DNA of 64,000 nucleotides, from assembly GCF_008364765.1 (NCBI RefSeq), contig NZ_VTUY01000004.1, positions 690,596-754,595 of the forward strand, given 5' to 3'. Positions 26,181 to 35,101 of this stretch are shown here, one piece after another. The stretch comes from Bacillus sp. CH30_1T. Its GTDB lineage: Bacteria > Bacillota > Bacilli > Bacillales > Bacillaceae_B. The notes under the pieces are model-generated. The model did not search any database. It worked only from the letters and a program-made list of their open reading frames with translations, and was not told the DNA's origin. The position numbers and the translations under genes are program-made. Every line of letters begins with the position of its first letter. The stretch's first letter is position 1.

Positions 26181-26405
26181 TTAAGATTTGATGATTGTTT
26201 CTTGTTCATGCAGAACAAACCCTGCACCATTTCCCCGGATTCTACGTTTCTCGTAAAGAGAGATGTCTATCACATCAGGCTTTTTCAAAAAATACTTCTC
26301 AAGTTCAATTTCTACAAGATCAAAGGCTTTCTCATCTGATTCAGCCGCTACTACGACAATCGTGACAAATACGTGAGTAGTGACTTCAAATCGATACAAA
26401 TTCAT
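26181..26405 (-). CDS. DUF3906 family protein
   Basis: 74-residue protein of unknown function, starting MNLYRFEVTTHVFVTIVVVA and with an acidic helix (DEKAFDLVEIELEKYFLKK). It resembles small alpha/beta proteins with a ferredoxin-like fold and has no membrane segment or cysteines, so it is not itself an Fe-S protein. AAGGAGG precedes ATG 26405. It sits between sulfite reductase and SUMT with 13-bp gaps on both sides, which suggests a role in siroheme or sulfite reductase function, but only by location. Confidence 0.85.
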   Translation of the reverse strand: MNLYRFEVTTHVFVTIVVVAAESDEKAFDLVEIELEKYFLKKPDVIDISLYEKRRIRGNGAGFVLHEQETIIKS

Positions 26406-26418
26406 CCCATGTGCCTCC

Positions 26419-28029
26419 TTAAGCTTCCTGAAGTAATTGATCTAACGATTCTTGAAAGGGAGCGGTACCAACCCGGTTGATATAGTCAAAAAAGGCTTCT
26501 CCAGGTTCTTTTGTTTGCTTAAAATGAAGGAGGAGTTGCTTTACCACTCCTGTCAAATTGCCAGCCTCCACTTTCCCTTTTAACTTTTCATTCAGCTTTC
26601 CACCGTCTTGAAGTGTTCCTCCGACATATATTTCAAATGCTTCGATCATCTTCTTATCTTTCGTTCTCATTTTAATTCCTTGAAGACCGATATCTGCGAT
26701 TTGTCGTTGACCGCATGAATTAGGGCATCCGACCATGTGGATTCTGACAGGGACATCCAATGAAAGTTCCTGATCCAATTGATTCGCGATTTGTCTCATC
26801 CGTTCCTTCGTTTCCACTAAAGCTAGATTACAATATTCGATCCCTGTGCATGATACAGAATACCCGATGAAGGATAGGGGACTTGTTGAAATGCGATCAA
26901 AGATTTTCTCAGAAAGCAAAGCATCAACGTGTTCATCTGGTATGTTGGGAATGATGAGATTTTGAGAATTACAGTTTCTCAGTTCTCCATTCCCATATTT
27001 CTTGGAAATCCTCGCAAGTTCATATACTTCATCAGAATTTAAGCGTCCAACCGGTACATTCAGCCCCACATAATTGAGTCCTTCCTGTTTCTGTGGATGT
27101 ACTCCGTAGAAATATCCCGCATTCCACCCTTCCACGGCATCAACTCCCGCAGGTAAAAGTTCAACATACTGTAATAGCGTTTCCTTGAATTTCTCTGGTC
27201 CCCAATCGGCCATTAAGAATTTCAACCGGGCCAAATGTCTTTTTTCCCGATAACCGAAGTCGCGAAAAATCGTGGTGACCGCTATCGCAACTTCCTTCAC
27301 TTGATGAGGAAGGATGAATACATCCAACTCTTGGGCGAGGAATGGTCTTGCGGACAATCCTCCACCAATCTTCAGATGGAAGCCGGCTTCTTCTTTACCG
27401 TCTATCTGCTTTTTTGCCGGAACAAAGGAAACACAATTGATTTCAGCATTCGACGCATTATTGATATTTGCGGAGATTGCTACTTTATATTTCCGCGGTA
27501 AATTTGAGAAATCTTCGTTGTGCTGAAAGAAATCATATACTTCTTTCACAATGCTCCTTGTATCGAAAAGTTCATCAGGATCGATTCCTGCCAGGGGGTT
27601 CCCGACGATATTACGTGTGATATCACCGCATGCACCGGCAGAAGACAATCCAACTTTTTCCAGACGTTTAAAGATGTCGGGAATCTGTTCAATCTTTAAC
27701 CAGTGAAATTGGATCGCCTGGCGGGTGGTGATGTCATAGACGTCTCTTCCATACTCTTTACAAATGGCAGCAAGTTCCCGTGACTGTTCATAGGTCAAAA
27801 TGCCCGACGGGACGTTCACTCTCATCATGAAATAGCCGTCTTCCTTTGGTCTTTGTAAATACAAACCTGCCCATTTAAACTTATCCCACTCTTCTTTCGG
27901 AATCGAAGAGAAGCCATTTTCCGCATAGTACGGAATATCTTCAAAGATAGACAACCCGTCTTTCTCCAGTTTCCATTGTTCCGTTTTGTTTAATTTCTCA
28001 TTTGACTCCCAAGATTTTGAATATGCCAT
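26419..28029 (-). CDS. Assimilatory sulfite reductase, siroheme/[4Fe-4S] (ferredoxin-type, single subunit)
   Basis: Six-electron reduction of sulfite to sulfide. 536 residues from ATG 28029 (GGGGGAG upstream); the open extension into cysC is discarded. The two nitrite/sulfite reductase half-domains are visible (ferredoxin-like half with YFMMRVNVPSGILTYEQ; second half with LNYVGLNVPVGRLNSDE). The [4Fe-4S]-siroheme cysteines are in SCTGIEYC (C-x5-C) and VGCPNSCG (C-x3-C). No flavoprotein subunit gene (cysJ) is adjacent, and similarity is to ferredoxin-dependent enzymes. A nitrite reductase reading is possible but the sulfate operon argues for sulfite. Siroheme for it is made by the next genes. 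Confidence 0.93.
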   Translation of the reverse strand: MAYSKSWESNEKLNKTEQWKLEKDGLSIFEDIPYYAENGFSSIPKEEWDKFKWAGLYLQRPKEDGYFMMRVNVPSGILTYEQSRELAAICKEYGRDVYDITTRQAIQFHWLKIEQIPDIFKRLEKVGLSSAGACGDITRNIVGNPLAGIDPDELFDTRSIVKEVYDFFQHNEDFSNLPRKYKVAISANINNASNAEINCVSFVPAKKQIDGKEEAGFHLKIGGGLSARPFLAQELDVFILPHQVKEVAIAVTTIFRDFGYREKRHLARLKFLMADWGPEKFKETLLQYVELLPAGVDAVEGWNAGYFYGVHPQKQEGLNYVGLNVPVGRLNSDEVYELARISKKYGNGELRNCNSQNLIIPNIPDEHVDALLSEKIFDRISTSPLSFIGYSVSCTGIEYCNLALVETKERMRQIANQLDQELSLDVPVRIHMVGCPNSCGQRQIADIGLQGIKMRTKDKKMIEAFEIYVGGTLQDGGKLNEKLKGKVEAGNLTGVVKQLLLHFKQTKEPGEAFFDYINRVGTAPFQESLDQLLQEA

Positions 28030-28040
28030 GATTTCTCCCC

Positions 28041-28643
28041 CTATATAAGCTGTTTTTGATTCAATACAGTTAGTAAGTACTCCACGCATTCTTCAATTGA
28101 ATGTTTCTCTGTATCCAGTACCACTTCCGGTTTTTCAGGTGCCTCATAAGGAGCACTGATTCCTGTGAAATGAGTGATTTCCTCATTCCGAGCTTTTTTG
28201 TACAAACCTTTTGGGTCACGTTTTTCACATTCTTCTAATGAACAATGCACATATACTTCGATGAATTCATCTTTCTCCACTAAATTTCGTACGAGAGCAC
28301 GGTCTTCCCTATATGGTGAAATAAAGGCCGTTAGCACAATTTGTCCGCTATCGATGAAAAGTTTGGACACTTCGCCGATTCTCCTGATATTCTCCTTACG
28401 ATCTTCTTCCTTGAATCCCAAATCATGATTTAATCCATGACGGACATTATCTCCGTCCAGAACATAGACTTGTTTTCCTTGATGGAAAAGGGAGTGAGAC
28501 AATGCATTGGCAACACTCGATTTCCCTGAAGCGGATAAACCCGTGAACCATAAAATAAAGCTTTGATGTCTATTTTTTTTTCGTCTCTCTTTTTTCGTTA
28601 CTGCGGTTTCATGCCATACGATGTTTTCTGTTTTTTCATTCAA
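28041..28643 (-). CDS. cysC: Adenylylsulfate kinase
   Basis: Phosphorylates APS to PAPS. 200 residues with the P-loop [14 protein letters not shown] near residue 35, [16 protein letters not shown], and the lid region with [12 protein letters not shown] and [10 protein letters not shown]. Start is TTG 28643, with AAGGAGG 10 bases upstream. It follows sat by 13 bp. Confidence 0.96.
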   Translation of the reverse strand: MNEKTENIVWHETAVTKKERRKKNRHQSFILWFTGLSASGKSSVANALSHSLFHQGKQVYVLDGDNVRHGLNHDLGFKEEDRKENIRRIGEVSKLFIDSGQIVLTAFISPYREDRALVRNLVEKDEFIEVYVHCSLEECEKRDPKGLYKKARNEEITHFTGISAPYEAPEKPEVVLDTEKHSIEECVEYLLTVLNQKQLI

Positions 28644-28656
28644 CCCTGTATCCTCC

Positions 28657-29802
28657 TTAAGTCGTTTGTCCAGCTTCTTGTTTTAGACCTTTAATTAACA
28701 CTTCGATCACTTCAGGGCGACTGAATGTTGAAGGGGGAACTTCCCCGTTTCGGAGCATCCCTCTCACTTTTGTCCCTGATAAAATAACGTGATCGGTCTT
28801 ATCATGAGGACATGTCTTCGTAGTCGCCATCCCTTCGCATCTCTCACAGTAAAAACTATGCTCAAAGCGGAGAGGGATAATACCAATCTCATCTTCACTG
28901 AACTGATTAAATATTTTCTGCGCATCATAGGTACCATAATAATCCCCAACACCTGCATGATCTCTCCCGACGATAAAATGCGTGCATCCATAATTTTTCC
29001 GTACCAGTGCATGAAAGATGGCTTCCCTTGGACCTGCATACCTCATAGCAGCAGGGAAGACTCCTAAAAACACACGATCTTTAGGGTAATAGTTCTGTAA
29101 CAGAACTTCATAGCTCTCCATTCTGATGCCGGCTGAAATATCATCCGCCTTTGTTTCGCCTACCAACGGATTTAAGAAGAGTGCATCAACGGTTTCCAAT
29201 GCCGTTTTTTGAATATATTCATGGGCCCTGTGAACAGGATTTCTCGTTTGGAAACCGACAATCGTTTCCCATCCCTTTTCCTTAAACAACTTTCTGGTTT
29301 CACTTGGGTCAAATGTATACTCGGTGAAAGGTTTGGAAAGACGTTTAATAAGGGTGATCTTCCCTCCTACGTACGCATCTCCGCGTTGGAATAATTTCTT
29401 GACACCTGGATGATCAACGTCGGTCGTTCCGTATACGAGAAGGGCTTCTTTCTGTTTATCTGGTTCATAAATATCCTCGACCTCAATGAGTCCATAGGTT
29501 TCTCCCTTATAAACAAGGCGACTCTTTAAGCCTTTCTTTACGTCTCTTGCTTTTTCTATTCCAATGGGGAGGGTAATCGGGATACTCCACACATTGCCAT
29601 TTCGCAATCGTAATGTTTCCACCACATGTTGATAATCAACTTCGGTCAAGAAACCATTTATAGGGCTGTAGGCACCTATTCCAATGAGTTCCAAATCACT
29701 TAACGCGGTTTCGTCTAAAGGGATCTCATTGAGAATATCCTCATAAGGTTCTTCTGGTAAATATGATTGAACAAGCTTTCCTCCGTGGGGCTGTAAACTC
29801 AT
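28657..29802 (-). CDS. sat: Sulfate adenylyltransferase (ATP sulfurylase)
   Basis: Converts sulfate and ATP to APS, the activation step. 381 residues, single-domain homo-oligomeric Sat as in B. subtilis. Active-site motifs are [17 protein letters not shown] (QxRN and HxxH) and [12 protein letters not shown] zinc-like cysteine set ([15 protein letters not shown]) near residue 320 is typical of this class. AAGGAGG precedes ATG 29802. Confidence 0.97.
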   Translation of the reverse strand: MSLQPHGGKLVQSYLPEEPYEDILNEIPLDETALSDLELIGIGAYSPINGFLTEVDYQHVVETLRLRNGNVWSIPITLPIGIEKARDVKKGLKSRLVYKGETYGLIEVEDIYEPDKQKEALLVYGTTDVDHPGVKKLFQRGDAYVGGKITLIKRLSKPFTEYTFDPSETRKLFKEKGWETIVGFQTRNPVHRAHEYIQKTALETVDALFLNPLVGETKADDISAGIRMESYEVLLQNYYPKDRVFLGVFPAAMRYAGPREAIFHALVRKNYGCTHFIVGRDHAGVGDYYGTYDAQKIFNQFSEDEIGIIPLRFEHSFYCERCEGMATTKTCPHDKTDHVILSGTKVRGMLRNGEVPPSTFSRPEVIEVLIKGLKQEAGQTT

Positions 29803-29843
29803 TATTTATCCTCCTTAACATATTGTTTTAATCGGAATTAAGA

Positions 29844-30908
29844 TTAAATTCCGCCTCCGTCTTCGTGAACGGATCGCCTTTCTTCATTGATCACACGCAT
29901 AAGGGATAATGCTCCCACAGTAGCGATAATGACGCATATTGGAACCACGATCGAATACAGATCGCTATCAATCACGAGCTTTACTAAAAAATATGAAATA
30001 CTGAGTGAAATAAGGGGAGAAACCACCCATATTTTGACGATTTTTTTGACAATTTTCTTTTGCAGCATATGTTTGCCGTTCTTCGCCATCCCGAGGCCTA
30101 TGATAGAGGACGAAGTAACCTGAGTTAGCGGGATCGGTAATCCGTACAGTGAGCTCATCATCACCAGGATCGCTCCCGTAAAGGAAATGAGAATTCCTTC
30201 GGCTTTTGAATATTGTGTAATTTTTTTCCCGTTTGTTTCCACTACTTTTTTCCCCAGTAAGACAGCTCCGAGGGCAACGAATAATCCACCCAGCCAAATC
30301 CCACGGGAGGGAGACAGTAAACCCGCACCCACTAATGGACCGACGGCGTTGGCTACATTATTCATCCCTGCCGAAAAGGCTTCAAAGAACCCGGCGATAA
30401 TCAAAAGGTACGCAAGCCATTTTTTTTCAAAATGGAAACCGCGCTTTTCAAGTTTTACTAATCCTGTACCGAATACCCATGTAACTCCGAAGGCAATGAC
30501 CGGGACGATCACCCAGAATGACATAATCGTTAAGAGTGACTTCACATAAAGAACTTGAAATGCGACTCCAACTCCTACAACCGCTCCGACCGTTACTTCA
30601 CTTGTAGACAACGGGATTCCAATCACATTTGCCAGAAACAAGGAAATGGTGGCGGATAACAAAATGATAACCACTATTTTGATGGAGAGTACATGCTGAG
30701 GGATAATCCCTGAACTTATGGTTTTAACTACTTCCCCACCACCTAAAACCGCCCCGCTCAGCACACCGGCTGCGCATATCCATAATGAAACCCTGATGTT
30801 TTTTATGGCTCCTGCACCATACGCAACCCCCATCGATGCTGCCGCTCCACTGGCACCGATGTTCATAGCGAAAAACAAACTTATGATCAGGGCGAATACT
30901 TCAATCAA
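29844..30908 (-). CDS. cysP: Sulfate permease of the PiT family (CysP)
   Basis: Membrane transporter of 354 residues, about ten to eleven helices, related to inorganic phosphate transporters (PiT) but used for sulfate in B. subtilis cysP (ylnA), with the same operon place after cysH. The PiT repeats are seen as GMNNVANAVGPLVGAGLLS and the N-terminal FAMNIGASGAAASMGVAYG. Start is TTG 30908 with AAAAGGGG 9 bases upstream. Phosphate transport cannot be excluded from sequence alone. Confidence 0.92.
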   Translation of the reverse strand: MIEVFALIISLFFAMNIGASGAAASMGVAYGAGAIKNIRVSLWICAAGVLSGAVLGGGEVVKTISSGIIPQHVLSIKIVVIILLSATISLFLANVIGIPLSTSEVTVGAVVGVGVAFQVLYVKSLLTIMSFWVIVPVIAFGVTWVFGTGLVKLEKRGFHFEKKWLAYLLIIAGFFEAFSAGMNNVANAVGPLVGAGLLSPSRGIWLGGLFVALGAVLLGKKVVETNGKKITQYSKAEGILISFTGAILVMMSSLYGLPIPLTQVTSSSIIGLGMAKNGKHMLQKKIVKKIVKIWVVSPLISLSISYFLVKLVIDSDLYSIVVPICVIIATVGALSLMRVINEERRSVHEDGGGI

Positions 30909-30923
30909 AGAATGTAACCCCTT

Positions 30924-31622
30924 TTAATGAAGACCGCATTCGGTTTTCCCTTTTCCTTGCCATCTTCCGGAGCGGAGATCATTGATGTCTATGGCTGGAG
31001 TTGTACAATGGAAGCATCCGATACTTGGATACCCCTGATCATGAAGTGGATTATAGGATAGGTTATGTTTATGGACATACCTCCAAATCTCCTTCCAAGT
31101 CCAGTGAATCAAAGGACAAATCTTAACCGATTGAAACTTGTCATCCTTATTGATGAATTCAACCTGACTTCTTGTCGGTGATTGCTCTCTTCTTAATCCT
31201 GAAATCCAGGCATTTCCTTTGGATAAGGTTTCTTTTAAAGGGTTGAGCTTTCGAATTTGACAGCATTGGTTCGCATTTCTCTCCCACAACTTATCTCCAT
31301 ATGTTTCTGCTTGCTCTTGGAGCGTTAAATCAGGCTTTTTCATATAAATGGTGATACCAGGATACTTCTCCTTCACCTTTTCAATCGTTTCGTAGGTTTG
31401 CTTGAAATGAACACCTGTATCAAGAAATACTATGGTTGCTTCCGGTTGTACTTTGGTTAAAAGGTCGATTAATACGATCCCTTCTATCCCAAAACTGCAT
31501 GCATATACGACACTTTCACCGTAATGATCATACGTCCACTCAAGTACGTTTACAGCTCCTTTATATACCGGATCAATTTCAAATTGGACAGATGGTTTAT
31601 TCCAAGTTTGATAGGTTAACAT
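30924..31622 (-). CDS. cysH: Phosphoadenylyl-sulfate / adenylyl-sulfate reductase
   Basis: Thioredoxin-dependent reduction of PAPS (or APS) to sulfite. 232 residues. The ATP-PPase-like motif is [16 protein letters not shown]; the iron-sulfur cysteines CC ([15 protein letters not shown]) and CxxC (GCFHCTTPA) are present, as in [4Fe-4S] assimilatory APS reductases, and the catalytic C-terminal Cys is in KTECGLH. Because cysC is also present, both APS and PAPS may be substrates, as reported for B. subtilis CysH. It follows a hairpin and a small yezD-like gene. Confidence 0.95.
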   Translation of the reverse strand: MLTYQTWNKPSVQFEIDPVYKGAVNVLEWTYDHYGESVVYACSFGIEGIVLIDLLTKVQPEATIVFLDTGVHFKQTYETIEKVKEKYPGITIYMKKPDLTLQEQAETYGDKLWERNANQCCQIRKLNPLKETLSKGNAWISGLRREQSPTRSQVEFINKDDKFQSVKICPLIHWTWKEIWRYVHKHNLSYNPLHDQGYPSIGCFHCTTPAIDINDLRSGRWQGKGKTECGLH

Positions 31623-31654
31623 GATACACCCCTTTCCCGCTCATCCAAACAAAA

Positions 31655-31705
31655 AGAGGCGATAACAAGATATAGGGATTTCCCTTATCTGTGTTATGCG
31701 CCTCT
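31655..31705 (-). terminator. Hairpin between yezD-like gene and cysH
   Basis: A long stem on the minus strand: AGAGGCG with CGCCTCT at the base, then ATAACA with TGTTAT (mismatch between), AGATA with TATCT and AGGGA with TCCCT at the tip. TTTTTG follows. It would end part of the transcripts after the leader gene, so cysH expression must depend on read-through. Confidence 0.8.
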
Positions 31706-31721
31706 AGTTTGTCTAGTCAGC

Positions 31722-31877
31722 TTATTTAATTCGCACTTTCTCGTTTTTCTCTAATTGAATGACTTTACCGTCCTGAACCACAATGGTAATTGATCCAAAA
31801 CTCATCGTCTTCAACATCGAAGTGATTTTCTCGACTACTACATCATACTGTGCCTCTTGATTATTTTCTTTAGTCAC
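31722..31877 (-). CDS. yezD: YezD-like DUF2292 family small protein
   Basis: 51-residue protein with GTG start (GGGGGA 5 bases upstream). The family core is KTMSFGSITIVVQDGKVIQL, followed by EKNEKVRIK. YezD/DUF2292 proteins are usually found beside sulfur-metabolism genes and S-box leaders. It lies directly after the SAM riboswitch and before cysH, with a hairpin on each side. Function is unknown. Confidence 0.9.
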   Translation of the reverse strand: MTKENNQEAQYDVVVEKITSMLKTMSFGSITIVVQDGKVIQLEKNEKVRIK

Positions 31878-31918
31878 ATGATTCCCCCAATTTTCATCTT
31901 ATCCAGAAAATCATGAAT

Positions 31919-31950
31919 GAAAAAACAACCTTCCATTTTGGAAGGTTGTT
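31919..31950 (-). terminator. Terminator of the SAM riboswitch
   Basis: AACAACCTTCC and GGAAGGTTGTT (minus strand) make an 11-bp stem with a 5-base loop, then TTTTTTC. It lies between the aptamer and yezD. Confidence 0.95.
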
Positions 31951-31963
31951 CAGGTAAGGATAC

Positions 31964-32066
31964 CTTATCTTCCAAAATGACTTCACATTTTGCTGGAATT
32001 AGCACCTTACATACGTAGGTTGCTGGGCTTCGCGGGGCCAGATCCCTCCACCACTCTGGATAAGAG
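31964..32066 (-). ncRNA. SAM-I riboswitch (S-box) of the cysH operon
   Basis: On the minus strand CTCTTATCCAGAG opens the element, then GGTGGAGGGATCTGGCCC, GAAGCCCAGCAACC, GGTGCTAATTCC and finally GATAAG, which closes P1 with CTTATC. All core S-box blocks are conserved. SAM binding should favour the terminator at 31919-31950 and turn the sulfate operon off, consistent with the S-box known for cysH in B. subtilis. Confidence 0.97.
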
Positions 32067-32087
32067 TTATTATTTTTAATATTCTAA

Positions 32088-32115
32088 ATAATATCACATT
32101 CTGCAGGGAAGTCAA
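32088..32115 (-). promoter_or_regulatory. Sigma-A promoter of the S-box/sulfate operon
   Basis: Minus-strand TTGACT (32115-32110), 16 bp, TATTAT (32093-32088), ending about 21 bp before the aptamer. Between here and the gene ending at 32231 nothing else was seen. Confidence 0.8.
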
Positions 32116-32230
32116 CCCGAGTTTTTCTATCGGATTTAAGTCTTTTGACTTATTTTTTCTTTCAGAACATTAATTCTCTTTATTTCTATTCGCTCTATGA
32201 AAGCTATAGGACACAATTTCACATGAATGC

Positions 32231-32632
32231 TCAAAATAGTTGAAACATCAATTTACCCTCGATCACTTTCTTCTGGTCCTGATTGACGGCAAAGACTTTA
32301 AAATGTAAGAGATCATCCTGTTTTTCTGATACTTCTGCAAACATTGTAATGACATCGTCCAAAAAAACCATCCCTTTAAAGCGAACGGTGTAATCTTTGA
32401 TAAATCCTTCTTCATAATGATCACTAAAAAGCTTGGAGACATTGCCCATTGTCCACATGCCATGAGCAATGATTCCTGGAAGCCCCAGTTTATGGGCTTC
32501 CTCATCGATCGTATGAATGGGGTTATAATCCCCAGATGCTCCTGCATATTTGATTAAGTCGATTCTCGAGACTGGAGCTAATTCGACAATGGGAATCGTT
32601 TCACCTATATTAATGGATGATAGTATAGTCAT
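32231..32632 (-). CDS. MaoC-like dehydratase, C-terminal half type
   Basis: 133-residue hot-dog protein of the MaoC/R-specific enoyl-CoA hydratase group. The hydratase motif is seen as YAGASGDYNPIHTIDEEA (Asp and His for water addition), followed by GIIAHGMWTMG. With the preceding gene it probably makes a two-part hydratase acting on (R)-3-hydroxyacyl-CoA or a related thioester. Its ATG overlaps the stop of that gene by 4 bp (ATGA), so the two are made together. Last gene of the unit that starts at the 35.1-kb operator. Confidence 0.88.
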   Translation of the reverse strand: MTILSSINIGETIPIVELAPVSRIDLIKYAGASGDYNPIHTIDEEAHKLGLPGIIAHGMWTMGNVSKLFSDHYEEGFIKDYTVRFKGMVFLDDVITMFAEVSEKQDDLLHFKVFAVNQDQKKVIEGKLMFQLF

Positions 32633-33078
32633 TTTCCCAACCTCTCTCTGACCGCTTCAGTGATAATGACAATCGCCTCGGAGGTGAAAATCCTTTTCCC
32701 TCCTGAGTCTTCACCTATATCTTCGATTACAAGAAAGCCTAGTGTTCCACCCGATCCTTTCCGCTCATAGTAATCTTTTATCTCTGTATAACACTGAATA
32801 CGTTCCCCAACCTTCAGTGGTCTTACATAGTGAAAAGATTGTTCCCCATGAATTAACCCGATATTCGGTAGATGAAAACCCTCAATTGTTCCATAGTCAA
32901 ATACTCTGGGAAACGTGGGGGGAGCGATATTCCCCCTGTATTTAGATCGCTTTCCTGCTTCTTCATCCACATAAATGGGATGTAGATCTCCGATGGCTTC
33001 GGCAAACTTATGAACCGCTCCTTTTTCTACACAATTTTCTACGGAAGTTGAGCGTTTACCGATATAAGATTGAAACAT
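32629..33078 (-). CDS. MaoC-like dehydratase, FAS1/N-terminal-domain type
   Basis: 149-residue hot-dog protein of the MaoC_dehydrat_N class. It has the N-terminal VHKFAEAIGDLHPIYVDEEA block (degenerate hydratase motif) and GLIHGEQSFHYVRPLKVGE, but the catalytic set is less complete than in the neighbour, as is normal for the partner half. ATG 33078 is used because GAGGTG is correctly placed; a GTG three codons upstream lies within it. Heterodimer with the next gene is likely. Confidence 0.85.
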   Translation of the reverse strand: MFQSYIGKRSTSVENCVEKGAVHKFAEAIGDLHPIYVDEEAGKRSKYRGNIAPPTFPRVFDYGTIEGFHLPNIGLIHGEQSFHYVRPLKVGERIQCYTEIKDYYERKGSGGTLGFLVIEDIGEDSGGKRIFTSEAIVIITEAVRERLGK

Positions 33079-33099
33079 ATCCTTCACCTCTTTCTCCCA

Positions 33100-33858
33100 T
33101 TAGGCTTTCGGCCCTCCAGCTACGTAGAGGATTTGTCCATTAACGAATGACGATCTTTCATCCGCAAAAAACGCCACTGCATTCGCTATATCTTCCGGCT
33201 GCCCGCTTCTCCCGACAGGAATACCTTGAAGACTTGCTTCCACCAATTCTTCAAAGGTAATTCCGATTCGCATAGCTGTTTCTCTAGTCATATCCGTTTC
33301 GATGAATCCGGGGGCTACTGCATTGGTCGTAATACCAAGAGGACCAAGCTCTATAGCCAAAGTTTTCGTTAAGCCTTGAAGACCCGCTTTAGCCGTAGCG
33401 TAATTTGCCTGACCCCGGTTACCGAGTGCCGAGGTAGAAGAGATATTAATCATCCGGCCATACCTATTCTTCACCATATAACCTTGCGCTGCTTTCGCTA
33501 CGTTAAATGCTCCTTTCAAATGCACATCCATGACCGTTTGCCAATCTGTATCAGTCATTTTAAACAACAGGTTATCTCTGATGACTCCTGCATTGTTGAC
33601 AACAATGTCAACGGACCCGAAAGTTTCAAAGACTTCGTTGACGGCCTCTTCTACTTCTTTGAATTCTACTACATTCGCAATTCTTGTATATATTTCATAC
33701 TCTCTCAATTCCTCACTGACTTCCAAGAGTGCCTCTTCATTCACGTCAATGATGGCAACCTTTGCCCCTTCTCCTGCAAAGAGCTTGGCAATCGCTTTAC
33801 CGATCCCCCGGCTCCCGCCTGTTACTAAAGCTACTTTCCCTCTGAATCTTTCACCCAT
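33100..33858 (-). CDS. Short-chain dehydrogenase, FabG/PhaB-like 3-oxoacyl reductase or 3-hydroxyacyl dehydrogenase
   Basis: Classical SDR of 252 residues. TGGSRGIGKAIA is the cofactor glycine motif; NNAG and the Ser-Tyr-Lys triad (SSTSALGNRGQANYATAKAG) are intact. The C-terminal PEDIANAVAFFADERSSFVN block is FabG-like. In this unit with an acyl-CoA dehydrogenase and MaoC pair, it should oxidise or reduce the 3-hydroxy/3-oxoacyl-CoA pair. GGAGGTAA before ATG 33858. Confidence 0.88.
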   Translation of the reverse strand: MGERFRGKVALVTGGSRGIGKAIAKLFAGEGAKVAIIDVNEEALLEVSEELREYEIYTRIANVVEFKEVEEAVNEVFETFGSVDIVVNNAGVIRDNLLFKMTDTDWQTVMDVHLKGAFNVAKAAQGYMVKNRYGRMINISSTSALGNRGQANYATAKAGLQGLTKTLAIELGPLGITTNAVAPGFIETDMTRETAMRIGITFEELVEASLQGIPVGRSGQPEDIANAVAFFADERSSFVNGQILYVAGGPKA

Positions 33859-33879
33859 TTACATTACCTCCTTATCCCT

Positions 33880-35055
33880 TTAAACAAATTGGCCCACTTT
33901 CACATGCCCTTTTAATAGATTCCGAGAAATGATCAGTTTTTGAATTTCATCAGTACCATCATAAATACGCCACAATCTTGCTTCACGATACCAGCGTTCA
34001 ATCGGAAGTTCTCTTGTGTAGCCCATCCCTCCGTGAATTTGAAGGACCCGATCCGCTACCCGATTTCCCATGTTCGATCCGTACAGTTTGGCAATCGATG
34101 CAACATGGCGATTATCTTCTCCTTGATCCAGCGTGAATGCTGCATTTAACACAAGCCATCTGGCAGCTTCAATTTCCACGGCAGAATCAGCAATCTGCCA
34201 TTGAATCGCCTGTCGATCCGCGATTGGCTTTCCAAATGTCTCTCTTTCCTTGGAATAATCAATCGCCATTTGCAGTAAACGTTCTGCTGCGCCTACCGCT
34301 TGTGCACCAACAATCCAGCGTGCGAACCCGATCCATTCCAGTCCCAAATTGTAACCACCATCGATTTCACCGAGAATATTTTCTTCAGGTACCCGCACGT
34401 CATCAAAAAACAGACTGGCCGGTCCCCATTCCCCCATGGTATGAATGTATTCGGATGTCCAACCCATACTTCGATCGGCTATAAAACAGGTTACTCCTTC
34501 CCGACCCGTTCTCCGATGCTTTTCCTTATCGGTCACCGCCATGACCATGACAAAGTCTGCTTCATTTCCGCCAGTAATAAACGTTTTTTCACCATTTAAT
34601 ACCCACTCATTTCCATCCTTCACTGCGGTCATCCGAATGTTTTGAGTATCGGATCCAGCTCCCGGTTCCGTCATGGCAAAGCAGGACTTTTTCTCTCCGT
34701 TTATCGTGGGGATCAAATAGTTCTTTTTCTGTTCTTCGTTGGCATAGTATAGGATGTTATCTGCATAACCACCGAAACTGAAAGGCACAAAGGTTTTAGA
34801 GATTTCCATATAAACAATGGCCATCATCATTTGCCCGAGATCCGCTCCGCCGTACTCTTCTGGTGTATTGATCCCCCAGAACCCTGCTTCCTTTGCTTTT
34901 AACTGCAGCTCGCTCCTTTTTTCCGGGGAAAGACTTGGTTTTCCTTCCCGTTCATTTCTTAGCACTTCATTTTCTAAAGGTATTAGTTCTTTCTCAACAA
35001 ATTTACGGATGGTTTTTTGGATCATCCTTTGTTCATCTGATAACCGTAAGTTCAT
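33880..35055 (-). CDS. Acyl-CoA dehydrogenase
   Basis: FAD-dependent alpha,beta-dehydrogenation of acyl-CoA; 391 residues with the usual three ACAD domains. Recognisable are CFAMTEPGAGSDTQNIRM (FAD contact), NGEKTFITGG, GGMGYTRELPIERWYREARL and the C-terminal IYDGTDEIQ. In medium-chain enzymes the catalytic base is Glu in YEGTSxIQ; here that place is Asp (YDGTD), which may indicate another substrate class. First gene of a unit behind the palindrome at 35084-35101. GGGGGG precedes ATG 35055. Confidence 0.9.
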   Translation of the reverse strand: MNLRLSDEQRMIQKTIRKFVEKELIPLENEVLRNEREGKPSLSPEKRSELQLKAKEAGFWGINTPEEYGGADLGQMMMAIVYMEISKTFVPFSFGGYADNILYYANEEQKKNYLIPTINGEKKSCFAMTEPGAGSDTQNIRMTAVKDGNEWVLNGEKTFITGGNEADFVMVMAVTDKEKHRRTGREGVTCFIADRSMGWTSEYIHTMGEWGPASLFFDDVRVPEENILGEIDGGYNLGLEWIGFARWIVGAQAVGAAERLLQMAIDYSKERETFGKPIADRQAIQWQIADSAVEIEAARWLVLNAAFTLDQGEDNRHVASIAKLYGSNMGNRVADRVLQIHGGMGYTRELPIERWYREARLWRIYDGTDEIQKLIISRNLLKGHVKVGQFV

Positions 35056-35083
35056 CCCGGTTCCCCCCTATAAGATGGATCGT

Positions 35084-35101
35084 ATACTAACTGGTTAGTA
35101 T
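35084..35101. promoter_or_regulatory. TetR-type operator 1
   Basis: ATACTAACTGGTTAGTAT, an almost perfect 18-bp inverted repeat, 28 bp upstream of the acyl-CoA dehydrogenase start; its last base is the first base of the preceding gene's stop codon. Shares the ATACTAAC-CA-GTTGGTAT pattern with the sites at 38419 and 43603. Confidence 0.8.
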
